From: Elioraea sp051860475
GTDB lineage: Bacteria; Pseudomonadota; Alphaproteobacteria; Acetobacterales; Acetobacteraceae
NCBI RefSeq assembly: GCF_051860475.1
Contig: NZ_JBHYDW010000005.1
Coordinates: forward strand, 7,185 to 71,184
Length of the DNA: 64,000 nucleotides
Direction: 5' to 3'
Of the stretch, positions 34,701 to 41,683 are shown one piece after another. Every line of letters starts with the position of its first letter. The first letter of the stretch is position 1. The notes under the pieces were generated by a model. The model saw nothing but the letters and a program-made list of their open reading frames with translations, did not search any database and was not told the origin of the DNA. The position numbers and the translations under genes were made by a program.

Positions 34701-34831
34701 ATGGCGGCAAGGCGGGACGAGCCGACCATGTCGATGAAGGCGACCGTGACCTGTCGCCGCTCGGCCTCGTCTTGCGGCAGCCAAGCGGAGCCTGCGGGCA
34801 GGCCGAAAGATGAAGGTACATCCGAGGTCAT
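31736..34831 (-). CDS. Class III adenylate/guanylate cyclase fused to AAA ATPase and TPR-like region
   Basis: 1031 aa. The cyclase domain (~25-205) has VTVAFIDMVGSS and ARFLGDGILAYWGFP with the two metal aspartates (D34, D78), then VRIGIEAGIVVVGRLG. An ATPase follows, with GEPGIGKSA at ~252-260 and AIEDAHWADD near 400. The C-terminal half is helical and TPR-like, as in MalT-type regulators. This architecture is common in alphaproteobacteria for ligand-responsive nucleotide cyclases. Base 32696 is N (one residue unknown, in GLNxYSMVRGE). The start lies 8 bp from a perfect CRP-type site. The frame extends upstream to 34984, but ATG 34831 fits the domain start. Confidence 0.9.
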   Translation of the reverse strand: MTSDVPSSFGLPAGSAWLPQDEAERRQVTVAFIDMVGSSRLAAMLDPEDMSELIVAYRRAAGAAIEAHGGYIARFLGDGILAYWGFPRAREDDTARAVSGCLAVLDAMDALNAAGLAQGQRISVRIGIEAGIVVVGRLGAHDPRAEADIVGDAPNLAARLQGRAEPDSIVTTAAVQALAAHRFAFVPAGEMEAPGHTTRVTLYRIAGPILGVGRARPLRADRLYGREHEQTLLDQRWRDASAGKGAALALVGEPGIGKSALIGHLRRTVAAMGGLWHAAFCQPEGATNPLLPVRDLVRAVLGAADPAARLEALTRDGGIEDEAAALLRPLIDPHAPLPALPGIGAAERLRRVALAVLSLVRAAGARRPVTIAIEDAHWADDTSRAVIAALAEEARRLPVLLVLTARSQGFEPPPSLGRDGMIALAPLRAGAIEGLVANLDPDGALDAAARGLIAERAEGNPLFAEELVQLWREAKARGGGAEILSRASSLNDSLLARLDALGEARPVAQVAAVIGREFAVPLLARVLELDAATVAEAVEALVAAGLVHETAAAGATHSFHHALVRDAAYHSLLRARRRAVHARVAGLLLAEFRPLVEARPELPAQHLEAAGEIDEAITWWTRAGDRAATQSANADALRLLCHAEGLVRRLPGGPQSLRRAELLIRIGGQELAVKGNAAPELEAAYAEAVAILEAVGEADHPSMFAALWGLNXYSMVRGEIPRALALGQRMLGIARDEDRLIQVHRVLGLAHLLRGEHTEADRHYTEVLTRYDAARHEHHRFAYGSDPAGVVLSHLAWSQMIGGHLAASDSHAVEAEAHARRIAHPHTLAHVLAVDGLRRLIARDRVSAAERAEEVLRISAQHGFPYWSAWCAVIAAGAIEAAPSERAERIETAVAAYRATGALQLVPYALGLAAEARLDEGRPHAALGLLEEAGKIAAATGVALYSPEIARLALVARRAAGLPLEEPAEAIADRAAARGAGLWALRALTEAAREDQGVAARLGAMLARLIAEGADPALRDLLVARALVPMV

Positions 34832-34839
34832 CAGTGCAC

Positions 34840-34855
34840 TGTGATCCAGATCACA
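34840..34855. promoter_or_regulatory. Perfect CRP-type site before the cyclase gene
   Basis: TGTGATCCAGATCACA is an exact inverted repeat and matches the CRP consensus TGTGA-N6-TCACA in every position. It starts 8 bp upstream of the cyclase ATG, in the shared region with the divergent protease operon (start 35017). At this distance it could repress the cyclase gene, giving cAMP feedback, and/or activate the divergent cassette. The match is seen; the roles are inferred. Confidence 0.75.
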
Positions 34856-35016
34856 CGGACGCCCCCTGCGCAACCGTAGCGTGACAAGGCTAGCGTGACA
34901 TGGGGCGGCGGTTCGGCTGCGTCGCTCTCGACCGCATCGCGCGGATCGACGCGCCGTCGCGGCCGGACCAGGATCGTGCCGCATCGACGGCGCTCGGGCC
35001 AGGGGGATCGCGTCGC

Positions 35017-37092
35017 GTGACCGACGACATTGTCAAGCTTCCCCCGGACGCGGGCGTTTCGCCGGATCTGCGCATCGATCCGCACGTGCTGCACGACATG
35101 CTGCGGCGGCGCCGCAAAGGCCGCCGCCGCTGGATCGCGGAGGTCGCGGATCCTGCCGCTGCCGGCAAGCGGGTCGCGGCCCTCGGGGCGCGGCTGCGTG
35201 GGCGACGCTGGCAGGCCGAACTCCGGATCGATCGCGGCGAGGATGCGCGCGGGCAGGTCGCCGAGGTCGCGCGCGAGGCGGGCAGCGAGCTGGTCGCGCT
35301 GCGCGAGCCGCGCCCGGTCGCGCCACCCCAGGAGGGACGCGCACGGCCGACGCCGGCACTGCCTCAGGATGCGTGGGTCCCCGAGCGCGTGGCCGGGCTC
35401 GACGGGTCGGGGATCGCGGTCGGCGTGGTCGATTTCGGGTTCCGGTTCGATCACGTGACGTTCAGGAAGCGCGATGGACGCTCGCGCATCGCCTGGCTCT
35501 GGGACCAGAATCCGGCCGGGCGCGGGCCCGACCCGCTGGACGTGCTGCCCGGCCATCCATTCAGCGCGGGCTACGGGGTCGTGCACGGCCGCGCCGAGAT
35601 CGAGCGCTGGATCGCCGCGGGCGTCGCCCCCTACGACCCCGAGGCGCACTACTACGACCCCGCGCTGCTGGCACTCGGACTGCACGGCACGCATGTCGCC
35701 TCGCTGGCGGCCGGCTCGCCGTTCCCGATCACCGACGCGCTCGGCACCCGGCGCGCGTTCGCCGGCGTCGCCCCGTGTGCCGATCTGTATCTGGTGCAGC
35801 TCGGCGTCACGCAGTCGGACTTCATCGAGCCGAGCGTGCCGGCCGCGCTCGCGGACGACCGCGCGCCGCCCACGCCGCGCGCGCTGAGCGACAACACACG
35901 GCTGTGCGATGCCGTGCACTGGATCATCGCGCGTGCGATCGCCGATGGCCGCAAGGGCGTGGTGATCAATCTCAGTCTCGCCACCCATGCCGGCGCGCAT
36001 GACGGCCGCTCGATGGTCGAGAGCGAGATCGATCGGCTGATCGAGGCGGTGGAGAACGGCGGCGCGTCGATGCCGATGATCGCGGTCGTGATCTGCGCCG
36101 GCAATGCAGGCGATGCCCGCGCGCACGCGGCCGTGCCGCTCTCGCCCGGCACGACCGGGCAATTCGGCTGGGAGATCCAGCCGACCGACCGGGACCTCTC
36201 CGAGATCGAGCTCTGGCACGATCCGGATGCGACCATCGAGGTCACGCTGCACGCGCCCCCTGCCCTGGAGCGTGCCGGCTTCGGCCCCTGGCCGCTCGTA
36301 CCCACCGACGGCGTGCCCGGGCGCTGGCTGCGCGGCCCCGCGGCCGACCCCGGGGCCTTCGGCTGGTGGACCAACACGAAGCACCACGCGCGCGCGCGGC
36401 CCGCCTGCATCGGCGTGCGCATCGATCCGTCGGTCGGCGAGAGCGCGGACGGCGCGCGCAGGCTCGACGGCGTCTGGAGCTTCGTGCTGCGCCACGCCGG
36501 CGGCCCGCCCGCCGAGCTGCACGCCTGGGCCGAGCGCGAGCACGGTCCTGCGCCGGCGCGGATCACCGCGCCGCCCTCCGCCCTGCGCAGCGCCTATGCG
36601 CGATCGACGCTCGGCTCGCTGTGCTGCGGCCGGCACAGCATCGTCGTCGGCGCCGCATTCCAGGCGCCGAGCTCACCGCTCGGCTTCCGGCCGTCCGCCA
36701 ATTCCGGCGCCGGGCCGCGGCCATGGCTGCCGCCGCCGCTGGACTGGTCCGAAACCGACGATCCGGCCCGGCCGCATCTCTGCGCCGTCGGCATCGCCGC
36801 GGCCGGCGCAGGCGGACGCACGAGGCAGGACGCGGTGGTGATGGACGGCACAAGCCAGGCCGCGCCGCAGGTCGCTGGCGCCATCGCGCTGCTGATGCAG
36901 GCGGCCCCGGCCGGACGGCGGCTCTCAGCCGGTGCGCTGCGCGACGCGCTGATCGCGTCGGCGCGCGTGCGGCCGCTGCACGATCCCGCCTCGAGCACCG
37001 ATCGCGCCGGCGCCGAACGGGCAGGCGCAGGGCTGCTCAACGCCGCCGGCGCGGTGGCGCTGATCGCGGCGGCGGACACGCGGCCGGCATGA
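35017..37092 (+). CDS. Subtilisin-like (S8) serine protease
   Basis: 691 aa from GTG 35017, preceded by AGGGGGA. The catalytic triad is clear: Asp in GIAVGVVDFGFRFDH, His in LGLHGTHVASLAAG, Ser in VVMDGTSQAAPQVAGAIALL. The N-terminal ~120 residues are basic and might act as a propeptide or substrate arm. A ~170-residue insert (about 390-560) lies between IAVVICAGNAG and the serine region. No signal peptide is visible, so it probably works in the cytosol. It overlaps the radical SAM gene by ATGA and heads a four-gene cassette, suggesting that it processes a peptide substrate. Confidence 0.88.
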   Translation: MTDDIVKLPPDAGVSPDLRIDPHVLHDMLRRRRKGRRRWIAEVADPAAAGKRVAALGARLRGRRWQAELRIDRGEDARGQVAEVAREAGSELVALREPRPVAPPQEGRARPTPALPQDAWVPERVAGLDGSGIAVGVVDFGFRFDHVTFRKRDGRSRIAWLWDQNPAGRGPDPLDVLPGHPFSAGYGVVHGRAEIERWIAAGVAPYDPEAHYYDPALLALGLHGTHVASLAAGSPFPITDALGTRRAFAGVAPCADLYLVQLGVTQSDFIEPSVPAALADDRAPPTPRALSDNTRLCDAVHWIIARAIADGRKGVVINLSLATHAGAHDGRSMVESEIDRLIEAVENGGASMPMIAVVICAGNAGDARAHAAVPLSPGTTGQFGWEIQPTDRDLSEIELWHDPDATIEVTLHAPPALERAGFGPWPLVPTDGVPGRWLRGPAADPGAFGWWTNTKHHARARPACIGVRIDPSVGESADGARRLDGVWSFVLRHAGGPPAELHAWAEREHGPAPARITAPPSALRSAYARSTLGSLCCGRHSIVVGAAFQAPSSPLGFRPSANSGAGPRPWLPPPLDWSETDDPARPHLCAVGIAAAGAGGRTRQDAVVMDGTSQAAPQVAGAIALLMQAAPAGRRLSAGALRDALIASARVRPLHDPASSTDRAGAERAGAGLLNAAGAVALIAAADTRPA

Positions 37093-38114
37093 GCGCCCCC
37101 GCGATGCGCGGCGGCGCGCCCTGGATGGCGCGGCCGATGAAGCTGACGCTCTGCCTGACCGCGCGCTGCCCGCTCGCCTGCAGCACCTGCTATGCCGATT
37201 GCGGCGCGCGGTCCGCCGCCGATGAGCTCGACACGGCGACCTGGCTGCGGCTGATCGACCAGCTCGCCGCGGCGGGTGTCATCAACGTGTTCGTCGAGGG
37301 GGGCGAGCCGCTCGCGCGCGAGGATGCCGAGACCATCCTCGCGCATGCCGCCGCACGGATGTTCACCACCCTGCGCACCCATGCGGTGACGATCGACGAC
37401 GCAACCGCGATGCGGCTTGCCGCGATCGGCATCGGCCGCGTCTATGTCGATCTGCTGGGTGCCGATGCCGCGACCCATGATGCGATGGTCGGCGTGCCAG
37501 GCAGCTTCGGCGCCGCGCTCGCCGGGATCGCGGCGCTGCGCCGGCACGGCGTGCCGGTGTCGATCCTGATGATCCTGTGCCGGCCGAACGCCGCCGAGCT
37601 GCCAGCCCTCGCGCGGCGTGCGGCCGCGTCCGGCGCGGACGAGCTCGGCGTGCTGCGCCTCTATCCACTCGGCCGTGCACGCCGGCACTGGACCGAGCTC
37701 GCGCTGTCGCTGCCCGAGCAGATGGACGCGATTCGCACCGTTGCCGCCGCGCTGCCGCCGGGGCTCCGGCTGATGCAGTCCTGGCACCCGAACGACGCCA
37801 ATTGCTGCTGGCAGAACGCCGCGATCGACCCCTACGGCCACGCGATCGGCTGCCCCTACCTGCGCGAGTATGTCGACTACGGCGACCTCCGCGCCACGCC
37901 CTGGCTCGAGACCTGGAACCACCCGCTCTATCGGCGCTTGCGCGCCGGCGAGGTCGAAGGGCACTGTCCCGACTGCGCATCGAGCCAGCTCACCCGCGGC
38001 GGCTGCCGCGCCACCGCGTACGCCTTCCACGGGCGCTGGGACGCGCCCGATCCGTTCTGCGAAACGATGAACGAGGGAACCGATCTCCGTGTTCTGCCCG
38101 ACCGACCGCTTTGA
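37089..38114 (+). CDS. Radical SAM/SPASM enzyme
   Basis: 341 aa. The Fe4S4-SAM site is CPLACSTC (CX3CX2C) in LTLCLTARCPLACSTCYADC, and GGEPLARED is the SAM-contact motif. The C-terminal SPASM/twitch region has CCWQNAAIDPYGHAIGCP (GX4C), HCPDCASSQLTRGGC and DPFC, enough cysteines for an auxiliary cluster. SPASM enzymes that pair with a PqqD-like protein usually modify ribosomal peptides. It is coupled to the protease gene (ATGA) and overlaps the PqqD-like gene by 26 bp. The substrate is unknown. Confidence 0.9.
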   Translation: MSAPAMRGGAPWMARPMKLTLCLTARCPLACSTCYADCGARSAADELDTATWLRLIDQLAAAGVINVFVEGGEPLAREDAETILAHAAARMFTTLRTHAVTIDDATAMRLAAIGIGRVYVDLLGADAATHDAMVGVPGSFGAALAGIAALRRHGVPVSILMILCRPNAAELPALARRAAASGADELGVLRLYPLGRARRHWTELALSLPEQMDAIRTVAAALPPGLRLMQSWHPNDANCCWQNAAIDPYGHAIGCPYLREYVDYGDLRATPWLETWNHPLYRRLRAGEVEGHCPDCASSQLTRGGCRATAYAFHGRWDAPDPFCETMNEGTDLRVLPDRPL

Positions 38115-38388
38115 ACACGCTCCCGGCATCGTGCTGCGGCCGATGCCGGAATGGGGCCTCGCCTACGCCTATACGCCACTGCGCCCCGCGCTGACCGAGC
38201 TCAACACCACCACCTGGCTGATCGCGGCGCTGTGCGAGGGCACGACGCTGGCCGAGCTGGAAGCCGCCTTCGCCGACACTGTCCGACGCGTCGCCGGCGA
38301 CAACGCGGCGCGCGACACGCTGCATCGCGGCCTCGCCATGCTGGTGGAGGCCGGCATCATCGCCCGTACCGAGGAGACCGCTCGATGA
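38089..38388 (+). CDS. PqqD-family peptide-binding protein (RRE)
   Basis: 99 aa from GTG 38089. The pattern fits PqqD: FCPTDRFEHAPGIVLRPMPEWGLAYAYTP, LTELNTTTWLIAALCEGTTLAELEAAFADTV and a terminal helix LHRGLAMLVEAGIIART. PqqD proteins bind leader peptides and present them to the partner radical SAM enzyme. Overlaps on both sides (26 bp with the radical SAM gene, 4 bp with the next) show one operon. Confidence 0.82.
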   Translation: MFCPTDRFEHAPGIVLRPMPEWGLAYAYTPLRPALTELNTTTWLIAALCEGTTLAELEAAFADTVRRVAGDNAARDTLHRGLAMLVEAGIIARTEETAR

Positions 38389-38957
38389 GCGACCGCACCC
38401 GCACGCTGCTGTATCTCCGCGCGCTGATCGACGCGGACGGGCGTCTGCCCGAGCCTGCCCTCGAACCCGTGCGCCTCTCCGTGCGCACGGCCGGCAGCAT
38501 CCCGCCCAAGGCGGTGATGGCGGCAGCGGGCTACATCGTCGTGGTCTGGACCTGGCGCATCAAGCCGACCGTCACCCGCACGGAGATCGAGGAGTGGGAA
38601 ACCGGTCATGCCGAGGAACTCGACGTCGCCGAGAACCAGCCCCAGCCGATGTCCGGGCCCGGCGGCAGCGTGACCGATGCCGAGAGCGGGGCGGTGCCAT
38701 CGCGGCGCAAGCTCGCGTACCACGGCACCGTGCTGGCGCGGCGCAGCGTGTTTGCCCCGCCCGGGCGCACCCTTCAGACGCTCTGGGGCGCCTGGGGCGA
38801 GGGGCGGGTCTGGCTCGAATCGGTGCTCAGCAAGGCGCCGGATGCCGTCACGCCCGAATGGCTGCAGCCGATCGCACGCACCGTGGTCGATCTGCGCACC
38901 CGGCTGATGGACGGGGACCCCGATGTGACCGTGATCGACCCGTCGCTGCCGCTGTAG
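38385..38957 (+). CDS. Unknown protein at the end of the protease-rSAM-PqqD cassette
   Basis: 190 aa, no family recognised and no cysteine. The N-terminal half has a mild hydrophobic strand (AVMAAAGYIVVVWTWRIKP) followed by TVTRTEIEEWETGHAEELDVAE, a Pro/Gly/Ser-rich linker near residues 85-108, and a C-terminal half with TLQTLWGAWGEGRVWLESVLSKAP. It starts inside the PqqD gene stop (ATGA), so its production is coupled to the modification enzymes. It could be the substrate, a scaffold or an immunity/partner protein; none can be shown from sequence. Confidence 0.7.
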   Translation: MSDRTRTLLYLRALIDADGRLPEPALEPVRLSVRTAGSIPPKAVMAAAGYIVVVWTWRIKPTVTRTEIEEWETGHAEELDVAENQPQPMSGPGGSVTDAESGAVPSRRKLAYHGTVLARRSVFAPPGRTLQTLWGAWGEGRVWLESVLSKAPDAVTPEWLQPIARTVVDLRTRLMDGDPDVTVIDPSLPL

Positions 38958-39111
38958 GACGGGCAACCTGGGGCAAGGACCGCTACCAGGCCCCATCGCG
39001 GGCAGCCGCGATGGGGTCCGATGCCCGTCCCCCACACGCCCCATGCCATGTCCTGTGCAGCCAGCGCGCATGTGATTCGCGCGACCGCGTCCGCTTTGCG
39101 ATGGCGGTCCC

Positions 39112-39843
39112 GTGGACAGTTCCAGCTGGCGGCGCATCTATGCGGTCTGCGAGCGGACCGGGCCCGGGTTCTGGGACGAGCCGGTCAACGCGCTCACCAA
39201 TGCCGCGTTTCTGATCGCGGCGTGGCTGGCGTGGCGGCGCTGGCGCGCGGCGGGCGCGGATGACTGGGCGGTCGCGGCGCTGATCGGGGTCACCGCGGCG
39301 ATCGGCGTCGGCAGCTTCCTGTTTCACACCTTCGCGACGCGCTGGGCCCTGACTGCCGACGTGGTGCCGATCCAGGTCTTCATCGGCGGATACCTGGTGC
39401 TGGCGTTGCGACGGTTCCTGCGTGTGCCGTGGCTCGCGATGCCCATCGCGTTCCTGGTCTGTTGGCTGATCGTCGATCAGTGGCGCGGCCTGGTGCCGTG
39501 GGAATGGGGCTGGCGCTGGCGCAGCTACGGGGCGGCGCTGGTGCTGCTGGTCACGGTCGGCACGCTGACCGTGCTGCGCGGGCTCGCGCTGGAGGCGCGA
39601 TCGATCCGCCTCGGCCTGCATCTGCTGGGCGCGGCCGCACTGTTCACCGTCTCGATGATCGCCGCGACCAACGACCGCGCGGTGTGTCACATCCTGCCGA
39701 TCGGCCTGCACCCCGTGTGGCACATCCTCAACGGCGCGACCTTGTATTGGCTCCTCCACGTCGCCATCGCCGCGCGTGACGTTCAAGGGATAGGGGGTGT
39801 GGGGGAAAGTGCCGCGGGCCCTTTCCCCCCCCGAAGTTCCTAG
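39112..39843 (+). CDS. Ceramidase-family membrane protein
   Basis: 243 aa with about seven helices, starting at GTG 39112. YAVCERTGPGFWDEPVNALTNAAFLIAAWLA, IGVGSFLFHTFATRWALTADVVPIQVF and the terminal HPVWHILNGATLYWLL carry the conserved Glu, Ser, Asp and His residues of the alkaline ceramidase/CREST zinc hydrolases. Bacterial members are assumed to cut ceramide-like or other amide lipids. The last ~19 residues (GIGGVGESAAGPFPPRSS) are encoded by an intergenic repeat, and the TAG stop is made by the end of a MITE, so the original C-terminus was probably shorter or different. Confidence 0.82.
   Translation: MDSSSWRRIYAVCERTGPGFWDEPVNALTNAAFLIAAWLAWRRWRAAGADDWAVAALIGVTAAIGVGSFLFHTFATRWALTADVVPIQVFIGGYLVLALRRFLRVPWLAMPIAFLVCWLIVDQWRGLVPWEWGWRWRSYGAALVLLVTVGTLTVLRGLALEARSIRLGLHLLGAAALFTVSMIAATNDRAVCHILPIGLHPVWHILNGATLYWLLHVAIAARDVQGIGGVGESAAGPFPPRSS
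39787..39832. repeat. GGGGGAAAGGGCC palindromic repeat, copy b
   Basis: GGGATAGGGGGTGTGGGGGAAAGTGCC-GCG-GGCCCTTTCCCCCCC. It shares the GGGATAGGGGG lead and the hairpin with the copy at 63868. It forms the 3' end of the ceramidase-like reading frame. Confidence 0.65.
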
Positions 39844-39933
39844 AGCGGCTTCCGCAAGAGTGGAACTCGCTCTGGGAGTCTTTTGCGAGCATCTTCACGC
39901 GCACGGCTGAGTCCAGCCGTGTGCGATCTGCTC
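39843..39933. mobile_element. 91-bp MITE with IS630-like ends, copy 1
   Basis: Bounded by TA at 39841-39842 and 39934-39935. The ends read GAGCGGCTTCCGC and, inward from the right, GAGCAGATCGCAC. The left end resembles that of the IS630 at 3976. Inside are two hairpins, one GAGCG...CGCTC and one GCACGGCTG-agtc-CAGCCGTGTGC. It aligns without gaps with 45920-46010 (about 74 of 91 identical). The TA+G junctions give the TAG stops of both neighbouring genes. Confidence 0.7.
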
Positions 39934-40913
39934 TAACCCCCCTTCAACGTCTCGATGAGCCGGTGCACCATCAGGATCTCGTCCATGACCCCATGCGCAT
40001 CGATGCGCAGGCGGCGGACGCTCCGGAACAGCCCGCCAACCTTGAACTGATCGCCACGCCGGGGCAGCAGCAGCAGGAACTGGTCGATGTCGAAGGCGGC
40101 ATCGATTCCCTTGCGGCCGGCAGAGGCGGCCAGCATCGCCATCACGGAGACGAACTGCGGCGTGACGATCTCTGCCGCTTTGTCGCCATCGCTGGTCCAG
40201 AGCGAGAGATGGCGCGCGAACGCCTCGTCGGGGATGTCGATCCGCTGCATCCCCTCAAGCTCGCCATCGCTGAGCCGCCACGGCGTGCCGAACCTGCGCC
40301 GCTGCCCGCGGATCAGGATCGGCACCAGGATCGCCCGCGGGGTGGCGATCATGAACATCAGGCCGCGGAAGATCGTGCGCGTGCGCGTCGAGCTCCGCCG
40401 ATTGCTCCCGGTGCCGCTGACGCTCCGCGTCACCATCTTCAGGTGCAGCTCCATCATGACGAAGGCGACGCCGTCATGCGTGCCCTGGAACACGTCGTCG
40501 ATGTCGAGCGTGTTGTAGGGGGCGACGAGCTTGGCGCGTCTGAGCCGCCCGACCTCGCCGCTGCGGACATTCTCATGGTGCGTGATCCCGCCGATCGCCT
40601 CGCACACCACGGGTGTCACGACGTCGCGGGCCGCCTTGCGGTAGAGGTGGGCGAGGTAGAAGGCGACGCCCGGGCCGATCACCGCGGCGTGCAGGCCGAA
40701 GAAGATCGCGAAGGGATCGCCGATCTCGAACGAGATCCAGGCGAGCGCGGGCCCGCCGAGCCCTGCAAGCAGCGCCCAGAGCCGATAGCGGCGCTGCTTG
40801 CCGCGCAATTCGGCGAGCTTGGGCGCGACGTGCTCGTTCAGCAGCGCGTCGAGCCGCTCGTGGCGTGCCGCATCCGCGGCGCCGGGGTCCCGGTCAGCCC
40901 CTGCGTCCGTCAT
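39933..40913 (-). CDS. DUF3137 membrane-associated protein
   Basis: 326 aa from ATG 40913. An N-terminal helical region (RHERLDALLNEHVAPKLAELRGKQRRYR) leads to two membrane helices (LWALLAGLGGPALAWISFEI and FAIFFGLHAAVIGPGVAFYLAHL). The cytosolic part shows DUF3137 features: VVTPVVCEAI, LDIDDVFQGTHDGVAFVMMELHL and TRTIFRGLMFMI. Function unknown. Its TAG stop comes from the MITE end. It follows trmB on the same strand. Confidence 0.8.
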   Translation of the reverse strand: MTDAGADRDPGAADAARHERLDALLNEHVAPKLAELRGKQRRYRLWALLAGLGGPALAWISFEIGDPFAIFFGLHAAVIGPGVAFYLAHLYRKAARDVVTPVVCEAIGGITHHENVRSGEVGRLRRAKLVAPYNTLDIDDVFQGTHDGVAFVMMELHLKMVTRSVSGTGSNRRSSTRTRTIFRGLMFMIATPRAILVPILIRGQRRRFGTPWRLSDGELEGMQRIDIPDEAFARHLSLWTSDGDKAAEIVTPQFVSVMAMLAASAGRKGIDAAFDIDQFLLLLPRRGDQFKVGGLFRSVRRLRIDAHGVMDEILMVHRLIETLKGG

Positions 40914-40959
40914 CGGATCATTCTGCCGTGCCAAGGGACGCGCTGTCGAGCGCGCACGG

Positions 40960-41682
40960 TCAGGCGTGGCGGATCAGGCTCCAGTAGCGCGGGCGGCGGG
41001 CCTCGCGCAGCGCCTTCGCTTCGTAGCGCGTGGGCGGCCAGCCGGCGGGCCGGGCATCCTCGACAGTGACGACCTCGAACAGGCTTTGCGCCGCAAACGT
41101 CTCGCTGATCCAGGCCTGATAGGTCGGGTCGTCCGAGGCGATTCGCCACTCCGCGCCGGGCGCGAGCGCGCGCGCGACCTCCCCCAGCAGCGCCGGGTGG
41201 ACGAAGCGGCGGCGGGCGTGGCGCGCCTTCGGCCAGGGGTCGGGAAACATCAGGAACAGCCGCGCGATCGACGCGGTAGGCAGCAGGCGGAGCAAGGCGC
41301 GCGCATCCCCGGGCCACAGCAGCAGGTTGGGGGGCGGCAGGCCCGTCGCCTCCTCGCCCTCGGCGACGTAGCGGCCGAGCAACGACACGAGCCCGTTCTC
41401 GAACACCTCCGCGGCGATGAGGCCGATATCGGGATGTGCCTGCACGAGCGCGGCGGTGTGCTCGCCCGAGCCGAAGCCGACCTCGAGCCAGACCTCGCGC
41501 ACCGGCGCGCGGAAGGCGGCGCGCGGATCGCCGGCCTGGCCCGCGGTCAGCCGCGCGCGCGGCAGGGTCTCCTCGATCAGCCTCTGCTGGCGCGGGCGGA
41601 GCGCATGGCCGCGCCGCCGCCCGTAGAGCCGCTCGACCGGCGGGCGGTCGAGCTTCTTCGACCGATCCGCCGGGACGATCAC
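40960..41682 (-). CDS. trmB: tRNA (guanine46-N7)-methyltransferase
   Basis: 240 aa from GTG 41682. VWLEVGFGSGEHTAALVQAHPDIGLIAAEV is the SAM-binding loop; LFLMFPDPWPKARHARRRFVHP holds the FPDPWPKxRHxKRR motif that defines TrmB; SDDPTYQAWI and the C-terminal PPTRYEAKALREARRPRYW are also conserved. It methylates G46 in the tRNA variable loop. The gene begins 1 bp after the metK stop codon. Confidence 0.95.
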   Translation of the reverse strand: MIVPADRSKKLDRPPVERLYGRRRGHALRPRQQRLIEETLPRARLTAGQAGDPRAAFRAPVREVWLEVGFGSGEHTAALVQAHPDIGLIAAEVFENGLVSLLGRYVAEGEEATGLPPPNLLLWPGDARALLRLLPTASIARLFLMFPDPWPKARHARRRFVHPALLGEVARALAPGAEWRIASDDPTYQAWISETFAAQSLFEVVTVEDARPAGWPPTRYEAKALREARRPRYWSLIRHA

Positions 41683-41683
41683 G

